This document shows, piece after piece, positions 1 to 10,488 of a stretch of DNA of 64,000 bases. Position numbers and translations under genes: made by a program. The notes under the pieces were generated by a model that made no database searches, was not told the DNA's origin, and saw only the letters and a list, made by a program, of their open reading frames with translations. The DNA is from Setomelanomma holmii (Eukaryota; Ascomycota; Dothideomycetes; Pleosporales; Phaeosphaeriaceae): positions 1-64,000 of the forward strand of contig ML978242.1 of assembly GCA_010015745.1 (NCBI GenBank), given 5' to 3'. Within the stretch, counting starts at the first letter, position 1; each line of letters opens with the position of its first letter.

Positions 1-118
1 AGAAATGCTTTCTAAGGTAGTGCAGCAGCACTATAATTCCATAGCTTAGCACGTCGTATATGCCCTTCGGGAGGCGAGATGGTGGACTTAATCCCCATTA
101 ACTAGACGAAAAATGAAT

Positions 119-145
119 ACCTACCTACCTACCTACCTACCTACC
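119..145. repeat. (ACCT)n microsatellite
   Basis: About 6.75 perfect units of the tetranucleotide ACCT lie immediately before the first readable codon of the transposase relic. It is an ordinary simple repeat; it could be part of the transposon or a later expansion. Confidence 0.9.
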
Positions 146-146
146 C

Positions 147-911
147 ATGGAATGCGAGGTTGTACTCAAAAGATTCCGCCTAAAGACACCAGAACAAGAG
201 GAGCAAGAGCCTCAAAGCTCTCCTCTTGCTAACCCTCCTTAGCAGAAAATTCAGAGCGTTATTAGGCAGGCTATAAGAGAGGGGGAGGAGAGAATAGCCC
301 ACAAAGTTGCCTAGAGTGTCCACCACCTTCAAGTGTCAAATAAGCTTCTCAGAGGCGAGAACGATAGGCTACAAGAAGCTCTAAAGATCAAGAAGAAGCA
401 CAAGAAGAAGGGCAGAGTCCTTGACTTGCAGCAGCGTGAGAAGTATCATAGTGGTGCAGTCCTCTAGTCTCCAAGGAAGCTCAGAGAATCTGAGTTCCAT
501 GAAAGAGTAAAACAACAGGAAGAGGAACAAGAGAAAATCTAAAAAGCAGAGATGAGAGAGCTTAAGGCTTAAGCTGCCTTATTTAAAAAGAAGCAGGCAG
601 AACAGAACCGTAAAGAGCGAGAGGCAGCGAAAGTAGTGCGGGAGAAGGAGAAGGAAAGAGTGGCAGCTGAGAGAGCTGAAATTAAGCGCAAGAAACAAGA
701 GGAACAAGAGGCTACAACCGCTCAAAAATCTCTACAATTATCCTAAAAAGGCAAGAGAGCAGCCTCACAAAAGCCTACATGTGCGCAAAAGCGTACGCGG
801 GTTGCGCAGCCTGCGAAAGGTGGTTGTAGTAGTGACCTTCTACCACCTTCACCACTAGCTAAAAAGACAACCTCAGGCCGCCCTATCAAGCTCCTAAAGA
901 AATATGAGTAG
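147..911 (+). pseudogene. RIP-like relic of a pogo/Fot1-type DDE transposase (C-terminal part)
   Basis: One frame reads for about 254 codons with no frameshift but six in-frame stops (240 TAG, 312 TAG, 465 TAG, 540 TAA, 570 TAA, 744 TAA) before the natural TAG at 909. The reading matches the C-terminal tail of fungal pogo-like transposases: a stretch resembling HHLQVSNKLLRGEN, then KGRVLDLQQREKYHSGAV, then a long Lys/Glu/Arg-rich coiled coil and a basic end (KRTRVAQPAKGG, SGRPIKLLKKYE). The stops are explained by CAA or CAG becoming TAA or TAG, or TGG becoming TAG, which are C-to-T and G-to-A changes. That fits RIP, which mutates duplicated DNA in many ascomycetes. The catalytic DDE part would lie upstream, beyond the window edge. 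The identification rests on recalled family similarity, not a search. Confidence 0.75.
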
Positions 912-1075
912 ACTAAATTGATTATAAGCATCACTTTATTAATCTACCAGAAAATCTCGTGATAATAGCTATTATATGTAATTGTAGAGCCTCATCTTTG
1001 TGGGTGGGCAAATAGTGTTGGGGTGGGTCGCTTCACCGAGCGGGTCGCTTCGGCGATCGGCACTGTAGTCCTAGT
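912..1075 (+). mobile_element. Probable 3' non-coding end of the transposon
   Basis: After the transposase stop comes an AT-rich stretch, then a GC-rich block (about 1000-1060) with GGGTCGCTTC repeated twice, ending in CGGCACTGTAGTCCTAG. Position and composition suit the terminal inverted repeat zone of the element. The matching 5' terminus is outside the window, so the end point is a guess. The last bases also resemble the motif that recurs at 1.95-2.41 kb and 40.6-43.5 kb. Confidence 0.3.
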
Positions 1076-1236
1076 ACTGTACCATCTCAGCCTCCTTGCT
1101 GTTTGTCGCCGCACATCCTCTGACTATCACAACTCCAATCGCAAGTACGTACTTCATGGTAAGTGCATTGCATCCCAATTCTAATCTTCTCTCGTGAAAA
1201 ATTAATACACCGGGCTTTCGCGAAATTGAGTAAGCT

Positions 1237-1875
1237 ATGTCTACTACTCAGATCTCGAGCATCCGAATCTCCTCCAGCTACCTTTTTCGCCTACCCGCGG
1301 AGCTTCGGAACGACATCTATTACCTGGTCCTCAGCGTACCTAGAAATATCATCACATTGCAACCTAGCTTTCGCACCAGGCCCAAGAAACGGAAAGCCCT
1401 ACCTGTGACATGCTCACCTCATTACCTCGCGCTTCTTCTCGTTTGTCGGCAAATATATCGCGAGACAGCACTCATGACGTTCTCGACAAATACCATACAC
1501 TTCACCAGCATAGATGCCTTCGAGATCAGCCTTGGTCCAACTCACACAAGAATCCAATTCACGCCAGTGCAATGTCAAGGAATCACCAGGATCGAGATAC
1601 GTATTTGTGACGCACTATGGGACGCGAACCACAGCAGTATCTGGTTGTATATTGCAGGTATGCAGCAGTATTATGGAACAATCTTAGATTTACTTCCTCA
1701 ATTGCAAAAGGTAGGGTTCGTGGTAATTTGCGCTGGCAATAACTGGCTTGATGAGTATGCAGCAATGGATCGGTGGAACGGGATGCAGGGCTCGAAAAGC
1801 CTGATGCGGTGGTTTTCTGGTGAGGGCGAGAATGGCGAGAGAAGAGTGCGCATCAAGTTCAGAATGGACAACTAA
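1237..1875 (+). CDS. 2EXR-type (F-box-like) fungal protein, intact copy
   Basis: This 212-residue protein comes from one exon. It opens with the hallmark FRLPAELRNDIYYLVL near residues 17-32, and LLLVCRQIYRETALMTF follows at about 70-86. That layout is typical of the 2EXR/DUF7730 families, which are greatly expanded in Dothideomycetes and whose molecular role is unknown; the LPAELRN helix resembles an F-box. The C-terminal part holds Trp-rich segments and ends in a basic strand (RRVRIKFRMDN). No signal peptide or membrane segment is seen. Two decayed paralogues follow in tandem at 2561-3151 and 3575-4239, and a transposon relic lies upstream, so this is a fast-evolving accessory locus. The start is the first ATG before the domain. 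Confidence 0.65.
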   Translation: MSTTQISSIRISSSYLFRLPAELRNDIYYLVLSVPRNIITLQPSFRTRPKKRKALPVTCSPHYLALLLVCRQIYRETALMTFSTNTIHFTSIDAFEISLGPTHTRIQFTPVQCQGITRIEIRICDALWDANHSSIWLYIAGMQQYYGTILDLLPQLQKVGFVVICAGNNWLDEYAAMDRWNGMQGSKSLMRWFSGEGENGERRVRIKFRMDN

Positions 1876-1939
1876 GTTTAATCATGAGGCTCACTCCGCT
1901 GTAAAGGGAAAATGACATCAAGGCGATTAGACACGGCGC

Positions 1940-2450
1940 GTCCAAGATACAGCATTGAACTCCTGCAAAACTGACGTTCATCACCTCAACTACTCTCTAT
2001 CCAACCTTCCTATTTGGGCAAGAGCCCAGGCATCCGTTCATCTCTGCGGATCCTCCGCAAAATTTCAGGTCGCGTTCGTGCGTTCACTCCCAAGGTACGG
2101 CACTGCAGTCTCCACGAGTCACTTTCATCACCTCAACAACTTTCTCGCCAACCTTCCCAATTAGGCAGGACAGCAAAATCTATCGATCTCTCCAAGTCCC
2201 CCGCGACATCCTGGACGGACTTTTCACGCTTTTGCTCCCAGAATTCGGCACTGAAGTCCTCCACGATATTCTTTCACCTCTGAAACTTCTCCGCCCGACC
2301 TTCCTAATCAGGCAGTACATCGAACTACTGTAGATCGCTGTAAATCCCCCGCAGCAATTGATGACGTAATTACGGGACGATTGTTGTCGGGTGAGAGTGC
2401 TGAAGTCCTCCCCGTTGTCCTTTCACCTCGACGCGTCGAAACCTTTACTT
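1940..2450. repeat. Degenerate ~150-bp tandem repeat (about 3.5 units)
   Basis: Two blocks recur in order. Block A is GGCACTGAAGTCCTCCACG-like, at about 1952, 2099, 2247 and 2396 (spacing 148-150 bp). Block B is TTTCATCACCTCAAC followed by CCAACCTTCC and AATTAGGCAG, at about 1978, 2122 and 2271. Sequence between the blocks is only weakly alike. No ORF spans it. Read on the minus strand, block A resembles the core of the large array at 40.6-43.5 kb (AGGA-TT-CAGTGC). Confidence 0.6.
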
Positions 2451-2560
2451 GTGCACGTAGCGAAGCGGCACGCGCCTTCCAAAAACAAACTACCACACCA
2501 CATCGAAACTTTTCTCTCACTTCCAATCTATAGGACACTTTGTCTACGACAAGCCCCAGT

Positions 2561-3151
2561 ATGGCGACAATCCGGAATGCCGCCGCCAACAACGATGACA
2601 TGTACGAACTACTATAAGCTCTCTGCCCGTATTCACCACTGCTCCGCCTTCCCGCTGAGCTCAAGAACAAGGTCGACGGGTACGCCCTGACCGAGAATGC
2701 GCGAAGTTACACCTTCCTAACCTTGGCGGACCGCAGTATCCCTCCCTGCAACGACAGCGGCATTCTCGTCGACGCCAGGAATCACCCAAACCGCCTCGCG
2801 CTACTAGCTACTTGTCGCCAACTGCACGCCGAGACACGCTCGCTACCCTTTAGTCTGCATGTTTTCCGTTTCGCCTCACTATGGGTGTTTGAGCGCAGCA
2901 CGCTCCGGCTATTACCTTTCCAACGTGCCGCGATCACGAAGATCGTCGTCGATGACCGCGTTTAAAAGGGTATGTTCGACTTCGAAGATATTATGCAATC
3001 GCTGGGATATAGATGTGCGTGCGATGTGCTCCCTGGTCTTGCTCATGTGGAGGTACGACACCATTACGATTCAACATGTAGTCGCGCGGCAGCATGGTTC
3101 AAGGGCACTACTGAGAGTGTGGAGGTGCTTGCGCGGACGGTGGTGAGGTAG
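2561..3151 (+). pseudogene. Decayed 2EXR-type paralogue, copy 2
   Basis: The frame around 2640-2965 reads LLRLPAELKNKVDGYAL, then LALLATCRQLHAETRSLPF, then LLPFQRAAITKIVVDD, the same order as copies 1 and 3. An upstream ATG at 2561 starts a short segment similar to exon 1 of copy 3, but a stop (TAA near 2614) separates it from the domain frame. A second stop (TAA, 2963) interrupts the body, after which the same frame continues protein-like to TAG at 3149. The gene is therefore broken in at least two places. Its downstream flank (about 3180-3370) is duplicated after copy 3, so these two copies arose from a segmental duplication of about 1.05 kb. Confidence 0.6.
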
Positions 3152-3574
3152 GACATAGGTTCTTGACGGGGTTGGAGGGGCAGTGTCTTATACAAATGTT
3201 TGAAATACCCATCAAACAGACATGGGTCACGAATATAGATGAGCAGAGTAACTACCAACTTAAACACTACCTCAGACTACGCAGCAATGCATTCAAACAG
3301 AGATTGACACAGACGCACAGAAATGATTGCTAACTCAAACGCCTTCCCAGACCGCACAGCCAATGCATTAGAACCTCGTGACGTGACCGTTATACAGCAC
3401 CAGTGTCCGTATACAACTGCGCGCAAGGACTTTGCGCTGCACTTACACCTCGATGCCACGTGGTTTAGGCTAAGCGTCACTAACCTTCCTTGACCTCCGA
3501 GCGATCTCTTCTCGCACTATCCTACCAATGAAACACCAGCTGCTCAACGAACACCGGCGAAAACAAGCTCCAAA

Positions 3575-4239
3575 ATGGCACTTACACATGCGTCCGCTGG
3601 CAATGATGAAATGTACGCCCACCATTGTCATCCTACCATCAAGACAAGAATCACTGACTTACCGTAGCACAGCCAGCAATGCCGTCGCCTCCCCGCTTCT
3701 TCGCTTGCCTGCCGAGCTCCGAAACAAGGTCTACATCTACGCCTTGGCCGAGCACTGGGAATATTACACCTTCACCGACTACACAAATCGCGAACAAAAC
3801 TGTCATCCCCTACGGTCAATACTTCAAGGGCGGCCTTCTTCAAGGTACCAAAGCAAACCCATATCGACTGGCAATAACAGCTGTGTGTCGTCAGACCTAC
3901 GCCGAGGCGAAACTACTGCCTTTCACCTTGCACACCATCGGCTTCAGCTCATATAGAGCAATTGAGGTCTTCAAGACCACCGTAGACCGCCTCCTGCCTT
4001 AGCAGCGAGCCGCAATTTCCAAAATCACCTTCGCTGACAAGGAGTGGAGAAACATGTACTACGAAGGCTGGAATTGTGTAGGCGATGCGCTTCCTAGCCT
4101 AACTAGGACAGAGCTACTGGTTAGGGTAAAACGGTCGGGCGGGTTCGATGCTTGGCCTAAGGGTAGGAAAAGCTTGTTCGGATGGTTCCCGGGCCAAGGT
4201 GGGTACGTCGAGGTGCATGAGCCAAAGATGTTTGCTTAG
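3575..4239 (+). pseudogene. Decayed 2EXR-type paralogue, copy 3
   Basis: A short first exon (ATG 3575) is followed by a plausible intron (GTACGC...TAG, about 3615-3667), then SPLLRLPAELRNKVYIYAL. The frame shifts between about 3770 and 3800, because the later part (AVCRQTYAEAKLLPFTL) lies in another frame. An in-frame TAG at 4000 replaces the Phe codon of copy 2 (LLPFQRAA against LLP-stop-QRAA). Beyond it the frame stays open to 4239 (GGFDAWPKGRKSLFGWF and on), which shows the stop is a recent lesion. A translating version would need both lesions to be sequencing errors. Confidence 0.6.
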
Positions 4240-4535
4240 AGACTGACATGGGGCGAGCAATAAGGCCAGCGGCGTTTACGAATGCTTGAAATTCCCTACC
4301 ACTACGAAACAAGATATGGATATAGATGAGCAGAGTCAGAGTCTGGCTGCCCCACGAGCGCCCACAAAATAAAGCTCAAACGCCTTCCCCAGACCGCGCA
4401 ACTAATGCAACCAAGATCTTACACACCCCCATGCATACCCATAGTCCCGCCCTCCCATCCTCCTTGCGCCAATTACCGATTCAGTACCTAACTAATGAAC
4501 ACGATGCGATGCACATCTTCGTGGACCGAATCGCG

Positions 4536-7500
4536 CTATGCCTCATCCATCTCGACGTCATCATCGTCACCAGCTACCTTGACCTCCTCAAGATCTTTCT
4601 TGAACGCTGCCTTCTTTGCATCTACGTCATCGCGGCTGAGATCTTTCATCCACGAGTTATTACGGACGAGCTTCTCTTGCGTGCGGTCGCGTCGTGAATC
4701 GTTCAGAGCCTTATACTCCTCGACGGGCTTCGTCACGGTGGAAGTCAGACCAGCACGCACGCTATCAGGCTGAAGGAAATACTGCACGCCGCCCGTGCCA
4801 AAGGGCTCGCTGTTGATGAAGGTCATGGTGTATCCGGCTGGGCTGATTGAGACCGTGATTTTATCGCTGTGCTTGACGTGATCTAGGCGCTCATCTTCCG
4901 AGAAGTCCTCGGTCTTCGCCAAACGCTTCTTAAGGTATGGGTAGTGGACACGAGAGCCATCGACACCTTCGGTAGGCTCAACGGCTATGTAGGACGCGAT
5001 GTAAGCTCGCCACTGCTTGACCCGATCGAGTGTGTTAAACTCGAATGTAGGATCGTCCTTCTTGAAAAGACGTACATACGCCTCGGCTTTCGCGGGATCC
5101 TGGAATGAAATTAGCGTTGTTCAGATGCGGGACAACGGTACAACTTACAAAGGTGATGCGGTATGTGTCAGCGTCCTTTGCATACTTCTCTACAGCCTTG
5201 CGGTAGCTGATCTCGTTCTTGTGCGTTGTCGACTCATTGGCGCGGTCCTTCTTGAACAGATTGTAGATGTCAACACTCTTGTCCTTGTTTTCGTGACTGA
5301 CCACTGCCAGAGCGAAGCGGACAAGCGAGCTGAGCAGCCTGTCGAACGAGTACATCTGCCAACCGATCTGTAAGTAGTATCGACGAAGCGTCTCTTCGAT
5401 GAAGTTCATGTCCGTTTCGCCGATGATCTGATCCTGAAGCATATCAAGCACTTGTTGGTAGTAGTTGGCTGAAGGCGACGTGTCCTTGAAGAAGTCTTCC
5501 GGTTGCTTGTCCAACATCTTGAGTCGCTGCGCAGGTTTGAACTCCTTGGCGCGGTTGACAGCGCGTCGCACGTCATCTTCGCTCTCCTTCAGCTTTTGTA
5601 GCCTCTCGTATAGATAGACAAACATGCGGAAGAAGCAGTAGATGGATGCATTGGCGTACATGTTGTACTCGACGCGGCGATAAGGCTCCTCATGTTCAAA
5701 CTCCTTGTCACCAAAGGCAGTGGGCGTGGCAGAGTACTCCACCCAGTGGCTTGTTGGCCGCTCGCCCCGGGTATTCGATTTGGAGCTATCACCGGCCGCC
5801 TCGTCCTCGATCCCTGACGCGACCTCTGGTGTAGTATCTCGACTTGCTGAAGCGACGCTGTCCTCTTTGTCCTTGCGAGACTTACTGCGCGGATCGAGGA
5901 CGTCGCGACGCAGGTCGCCCTTCTTGGTCTTCTGTCCGCGCTGGGACCCGTCGTCGTCGGGGCTAGGAGTGTCTTCGCCTGAGTCATTAGGTGTGTTCTG
6001 TCCAGACATGTGAACTCGCTGCTCAAACTTCTGCGCATCGATGCCGAAGAAGAGCGGCACAAACTCCTTGATGAATGGCACAACCTTTGAGAAGTCGGCT
6101 CCATTGTTGTTGTCAGCGAACGCAAGCATGAGGCGCGCAACATCAATCAGAACATCCTCATCCTTGAAAGAAAATGAGAACTGGTAGTCTGGCTGGGGAA
6201 TCTCCTGGATCATCTGCTGACGCTTCTGCTCCTCATAACGGACCTGGATCTCATTCGTGAGTGACTTCGGCTGGAACTGTCGCTTGTCCGTCTGCTTGAC
6301 TGTAATGCTTTGGTGGTCGAGAGACTTCCAGAATATCTTCTGTGTCTGATCGCGCCAGACCTTCCCCCACTCGCGCTGAGCGGCCTTCCAGTCTTCAAGC
6401 TTGCACTTCAGTCTGTGCAGGAGAACCGGGACCACATTCCACGGGATGGCAAAGAGCTCTTTGATGACATCTTTGCCTTTCTCGCGACCGTAAATCTTCA
6501 TGATGACTCGCTTGTAGATAGTCTCGCTCTGGCCACCTAGTCCAGGAGGTAGCGTGAACTGTTGACGGTCTTCAGGTTTCATAGTCAGCAACTGATTGGC
6601 GATCGGCTCCAGCTGTTGGATCGTGCGACTGCATGCTTCGATGTTGAAGTCGTAGTCGTGTCGCTCTTCTTCAATTCTATGAAGACCCTCCTCAAACTGA
6701 TTCTTGCGATGGGCAACGAAGCCAGAGTCTTCCGAGGCCCATGTTGGGTGAGAAGCCCATTCGTCATTCAGGACTGATCGGCAGAGCTCATCACGCCCGC
6801 TGCACACTCGCTCGCGCTCGCGCTTGGGAAGTAGTCGGTAGCTTGGGCCGAGGCTGCGACAATTCGACAATGACACGCGAGAGTTCACCGTCTTGGGCCG
6901 CGACTTCTGTTGTTCTTCGTCATCGCCCATGAACTTCTTGAACCAGGCAAACAGCTCCTGGTTGCCACCAATGAACGACTGTGCACGGTAGATCAAGAGC
7001 TGCTTGTCGATCAAATCCTGCGAAAACAGGTTGCAGAGCTTGAGGAACTCGTTCATCGTGTTCTTGTTGCCGATGAACTTCTTGACGCGATCGAAGAAGG
7101 CGAGCTCGTCCTGACTAGGCGAGGTAGTCGTGGTTGGCGGCATTGGCTCTGGCAGGGCAGGCGTCAGAGTTGGCGAAACGGGAGGACCATCAGGAATCGC
7201 TTGCTTTGCAGCGTGACCTGTCTTTGCTCGCTTGTTTACTGCGCCTGGCCCGTACGAACCGCGAACGTTTGACGTCGGAGGTTCTTGAGTCATCGGTGCG
7301 GGCATAGGGGCAGCTACAGGTCCTTGTCGCTCACGCTTGCGCTTATTGTCGCGGTTCGCCGTAGGCGTTGGCGCAAAATTGCCCATGGGTGGCAGTCGTG
7401 AAGAAGTGTCCGCGCGAGGAGTCTGCTGGTTGCTCGGCGTCTGGCCATAGCCAGCATCGCCCCTAACGCTGGTCAACATAACAGCGTCCTCTGCGTGTCT

Positions 7501-9624
7501 TGCGGCCGCTTGTTGTGCCCTGTGCTGAGCGGCGGACTCTGGGAGGAATTGCTTGAAGTCCTCGAGAAGGTCTGGTGCGGCGCCGAAGAGAGTCGTAACT
7601 TGTGCGTATACGTCTTGGATTGGCTTTGATTCCCGCTGGTAGGTCTGCAGTATCTCTAAGAATTGTTTGTAGATATCGGGCTGCGAGGCGAAGCGATTCT
7701 AGCTCGTCGTTAGTGAATGCGTGAGTGAATGAGAAATTGTCCGCGCTTACCTTGATCTTGTTGACGTAGCTTATAGCGTGGTTGAACTCGACGGGACCTC
7801 GTTTCTCAGCACCCACGCCAAGTTGCGCACCAGGAGCGGCACCGTTAAGTCCCTGACCGAGGGTGGGGGTAGCACTGCCCATGTTTGGCGACATGATGGA
7901 CCGACCAGCGGCAGCCGACACTGCGTTCTGAAGCTGGGAGACACCTCGCTGTTCCTGTTGATGGGCGAGCGCAGCAGAAACAGCTGGATCCACATGCGCG
8001 CGCTGGGCTTCTGGCGACAACGGCGCAGGGCCTTGCTGACCTTGTGGACCATAGAGCGACTGTCCCAAATTGCGATTGTTCGGCGAGAATATGCTCTCCT
8101 GTGCCTCGGCCCCTTGCAGCCGTCCCTGCTGTGGCCACGGACGACCTTGCGCAGTTTCGTAGTATGTGCTTTCTTGATGGGGCACGTTATTGCCGTTGAC
8201 CACGTTGCTTCGTGGCGGCGAGAGTGGTCGTGCTTGGGGCATGGTGGAAACCATCGTTCCCATCGGTGTTGTGACTCGTATGGCATTCGGGTCGCCGTTC
8301 GTACCGCACTCGATCTTGTAGCCCGGTGGCAGAAATGTGTTGAAGCCCTGAATGAGGTTTGGGTTGCCCGCAAACAGAGTCGACACACGCTCGATGACTC
8401 CGGGTGTGTCAATCGCGCCACTCTTGAAATCCTTCATGATATCGAGGAACCGATTGTACACGTCGGGATGATCGGCGAATTGGACTTTGACTTGGTCGAG
8501 ATAGCTCAGAGCGTCCTGCAAAAGTTAGCGCAAACCAAGACTCCATTTTTGCAGGGACTTACGTTTAGAATGGGCTGCTGACCCTGACCCATGCCCATTG
8601 CGCCCGGAGGACCAGTGAACGGCATGAGCATCTGAGGCTGAGGAGGCGCCTGCACAGCATGCTGCATTCGCGGCGTCGTCTGGTCATGCTGAACAGGTGC
8701 ATTGCCATACATGGGCCCTGCAGGAGGCGCATTGCTCATGGGCGCACCGAGTGCATTTGACCCACCAAGAGGCCCCGCCTGCCCAAGTAAGCCGTTCGGC
8801 CCATGAATTGTGCGCGTCGAAGGAGCAACTGCTACCGGCTGGTGGATCTGCATCGGACCTGAGTGTGCCTGATGCGCAGCCTGCTCGCGCTGTTGTCGCT
8901 CGTGTAGCTCTCGGTCAAGCTGCTCCGCTTCACGCTTGATGTTCTCCTCTTGCTGCGCTGCGGCTTGTTGGAGCAGATGCGACTTGAGGATCTCCCGCTC
9001 TCGCTCGCGGTCCGCATTTGCCTGCTCAGAAGACGCCATATGCGCTTGCTGCTGCTGGAGTGTTTGTGATATGCCGGGTAACGAGTATGGCGGTCCCTGA
9101 GGGCCCTGGTGGCCTTGCGCACCAGGTCCTGCCTCGGAAGATGGTGGTCTCTGAGCAGATTGATGAGGCGACGAATGTGGTGGTTGTGCCGTCAATCCTG
9201 GCAATGAAGGCAGATTTTGGTTATGGGCAGACGCGGCGTTTGACGAGTAGAACGAAGGCCCTGTAGCAGCATCAGCAATGTCAACAAACGTCACTTCCGC
9301 ATGTGCTACATACCAGATGGTGGAGGAAGCGCAGGTCCTGGGCCTTGCGCCGGCGAAGTATGAAGCGGAGGTTGCTGGCTCGCATTGTTGGGTCTGTCAA
9401 TAGTAGTCTCGTCAGCGTCCAGCCAGCAAAAAAGTGGTGTGAAAAGCAGCTTTTCAGTTTCCTCGTCCATGATGACGGCGGTCATGAGCCCAAGAGATGA
9501 GTACGCACCCAAAGAGACCGGGCAATCGCGGACCCTGGCCTTGGTTCTGGTCTGTTTGCTGTTGACTTGGCCCAGGCACGCCCGCCTGGGACGGTGGCCA
9601 CCCGTCGCGATGTCCAGGATTCAT
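4536..9624 (-). CDS. sin3: SIN3 transcriptional corepressor
   Basis: Scaffold of the Rpd3/Sin3 histone deacetylase complex in the nucleus. Six exons fit (9624-9509, 9393-9314, 9260-8563, 8515-7751, 7698-5149, 5099-4536), giving 1590 residues with every junction in phase. The first 290 residues are Gln/Pro-rich and disordered. PAH1 (DALSYLDQVKVQF...) is at about 299-365. PAH2 starts at about 538 and is split by the 7750-7699 intron. PAH3 (DELAFFDRVKKFI...) is at about 750-810. The HDAC-interaction domain follows from about 827 (CRSLGPSYRLLP, then DEWASHPTW). The conserved C-terminal domain fills most of the rest, and the tail is acidic (DDDDVEMDEA). Length and domain order are normal for fungal Sin3. 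The start gives MNPGHRDGW; an earlier start was not found. Confidence 0.93.
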
Positions 9625-10488
9625 TTCGGCGTTATACGATTCGTCGGCTTTAAGAAAGCCTGCAGGATCGCGGTGAGGTTAGGTACGCGGAGGTAAAGGC
9701 GTTTCAAAGCCTACTGAAGCTCATGGAGAGCTTATCGAGTCGTTCGAGGGGCTGCGCGTGGGTATGTGGTTCGGCGTGGGTCGTAGCCCGACTGCTCTTC
9801 GTCAGGAGCAGAGCACAAGCTCAGTCTGGCGCCGTTGTTGACTTTGCGCAAAAGTAACGACAAAAGAATGGAGAGAAACGCGGCCGGAGTATGCTTCCAG
9901 CTGACGCGACTCCAGTGAAGCTAGTAACGGGTGGTAATGGTGACTCGTAGTGATGGCAGACAGCTGGAGACAACCCAGAAGCGTCCTCAGGGTTCGCGAC
10001 CGGGGCGGCGCGGCGTTAGGTTGTTCCTGCCGAAGTGGGTCTATGCTTTGACAGCGCGTCATCCACCCGGCCGACGCTCGGCTTGCAAGCCTCACGAGTC
10101 AAGACGCATCAAGAAGACCTCTTGAGGACATGCTTGCTGGAAAGTCCATGAAGGCTCGCCCTGCCAACACCTATGACGCCTCGGGACATCGATATTTGAC
10201 ATGCTAGATACCGTTATAATGTGTACCGAGTAAGACATGCATCCCTCCTCGTGCCAAGAGACGCATCACATGGCACCTTTCCTACCATCAATCATATTGC
10301 ACCCAAATGATCAGCTGGGCATCACGCGGTTTCACATCTCCTCTCGAAATATTGCACTTTGATTCGTGCTCGATATATTCATCCCCAAAGCCAAACCCCA
10401 GCCCTTTCAGGCGTCCCCTCAAACTCCCAAAACACCACCTTCGAGCGCCACAAATGCGCGCTCATTGAATATATACTCTTCACTATTT
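9625..10488. other. Intergenic: SIN3 upstream region and GH3 gene 3' flank
   Basis: 864 bp with no gene I can support. It lies upstream of the minus-strand SIN3 gene and downstream of the minus-strand glucosidase gene, so it should hold the SIN3 promoter and the glucosidase terminator. Short ORFs here lack family resemblance. Confidence 0.6.

Noticed and set aside
119..145. Telomere-type repeat
   Set aside because: ACCT units do not match the fungal telomere repeat TTAGGG/CCCTAA and lie inside or beside a transposon relic.
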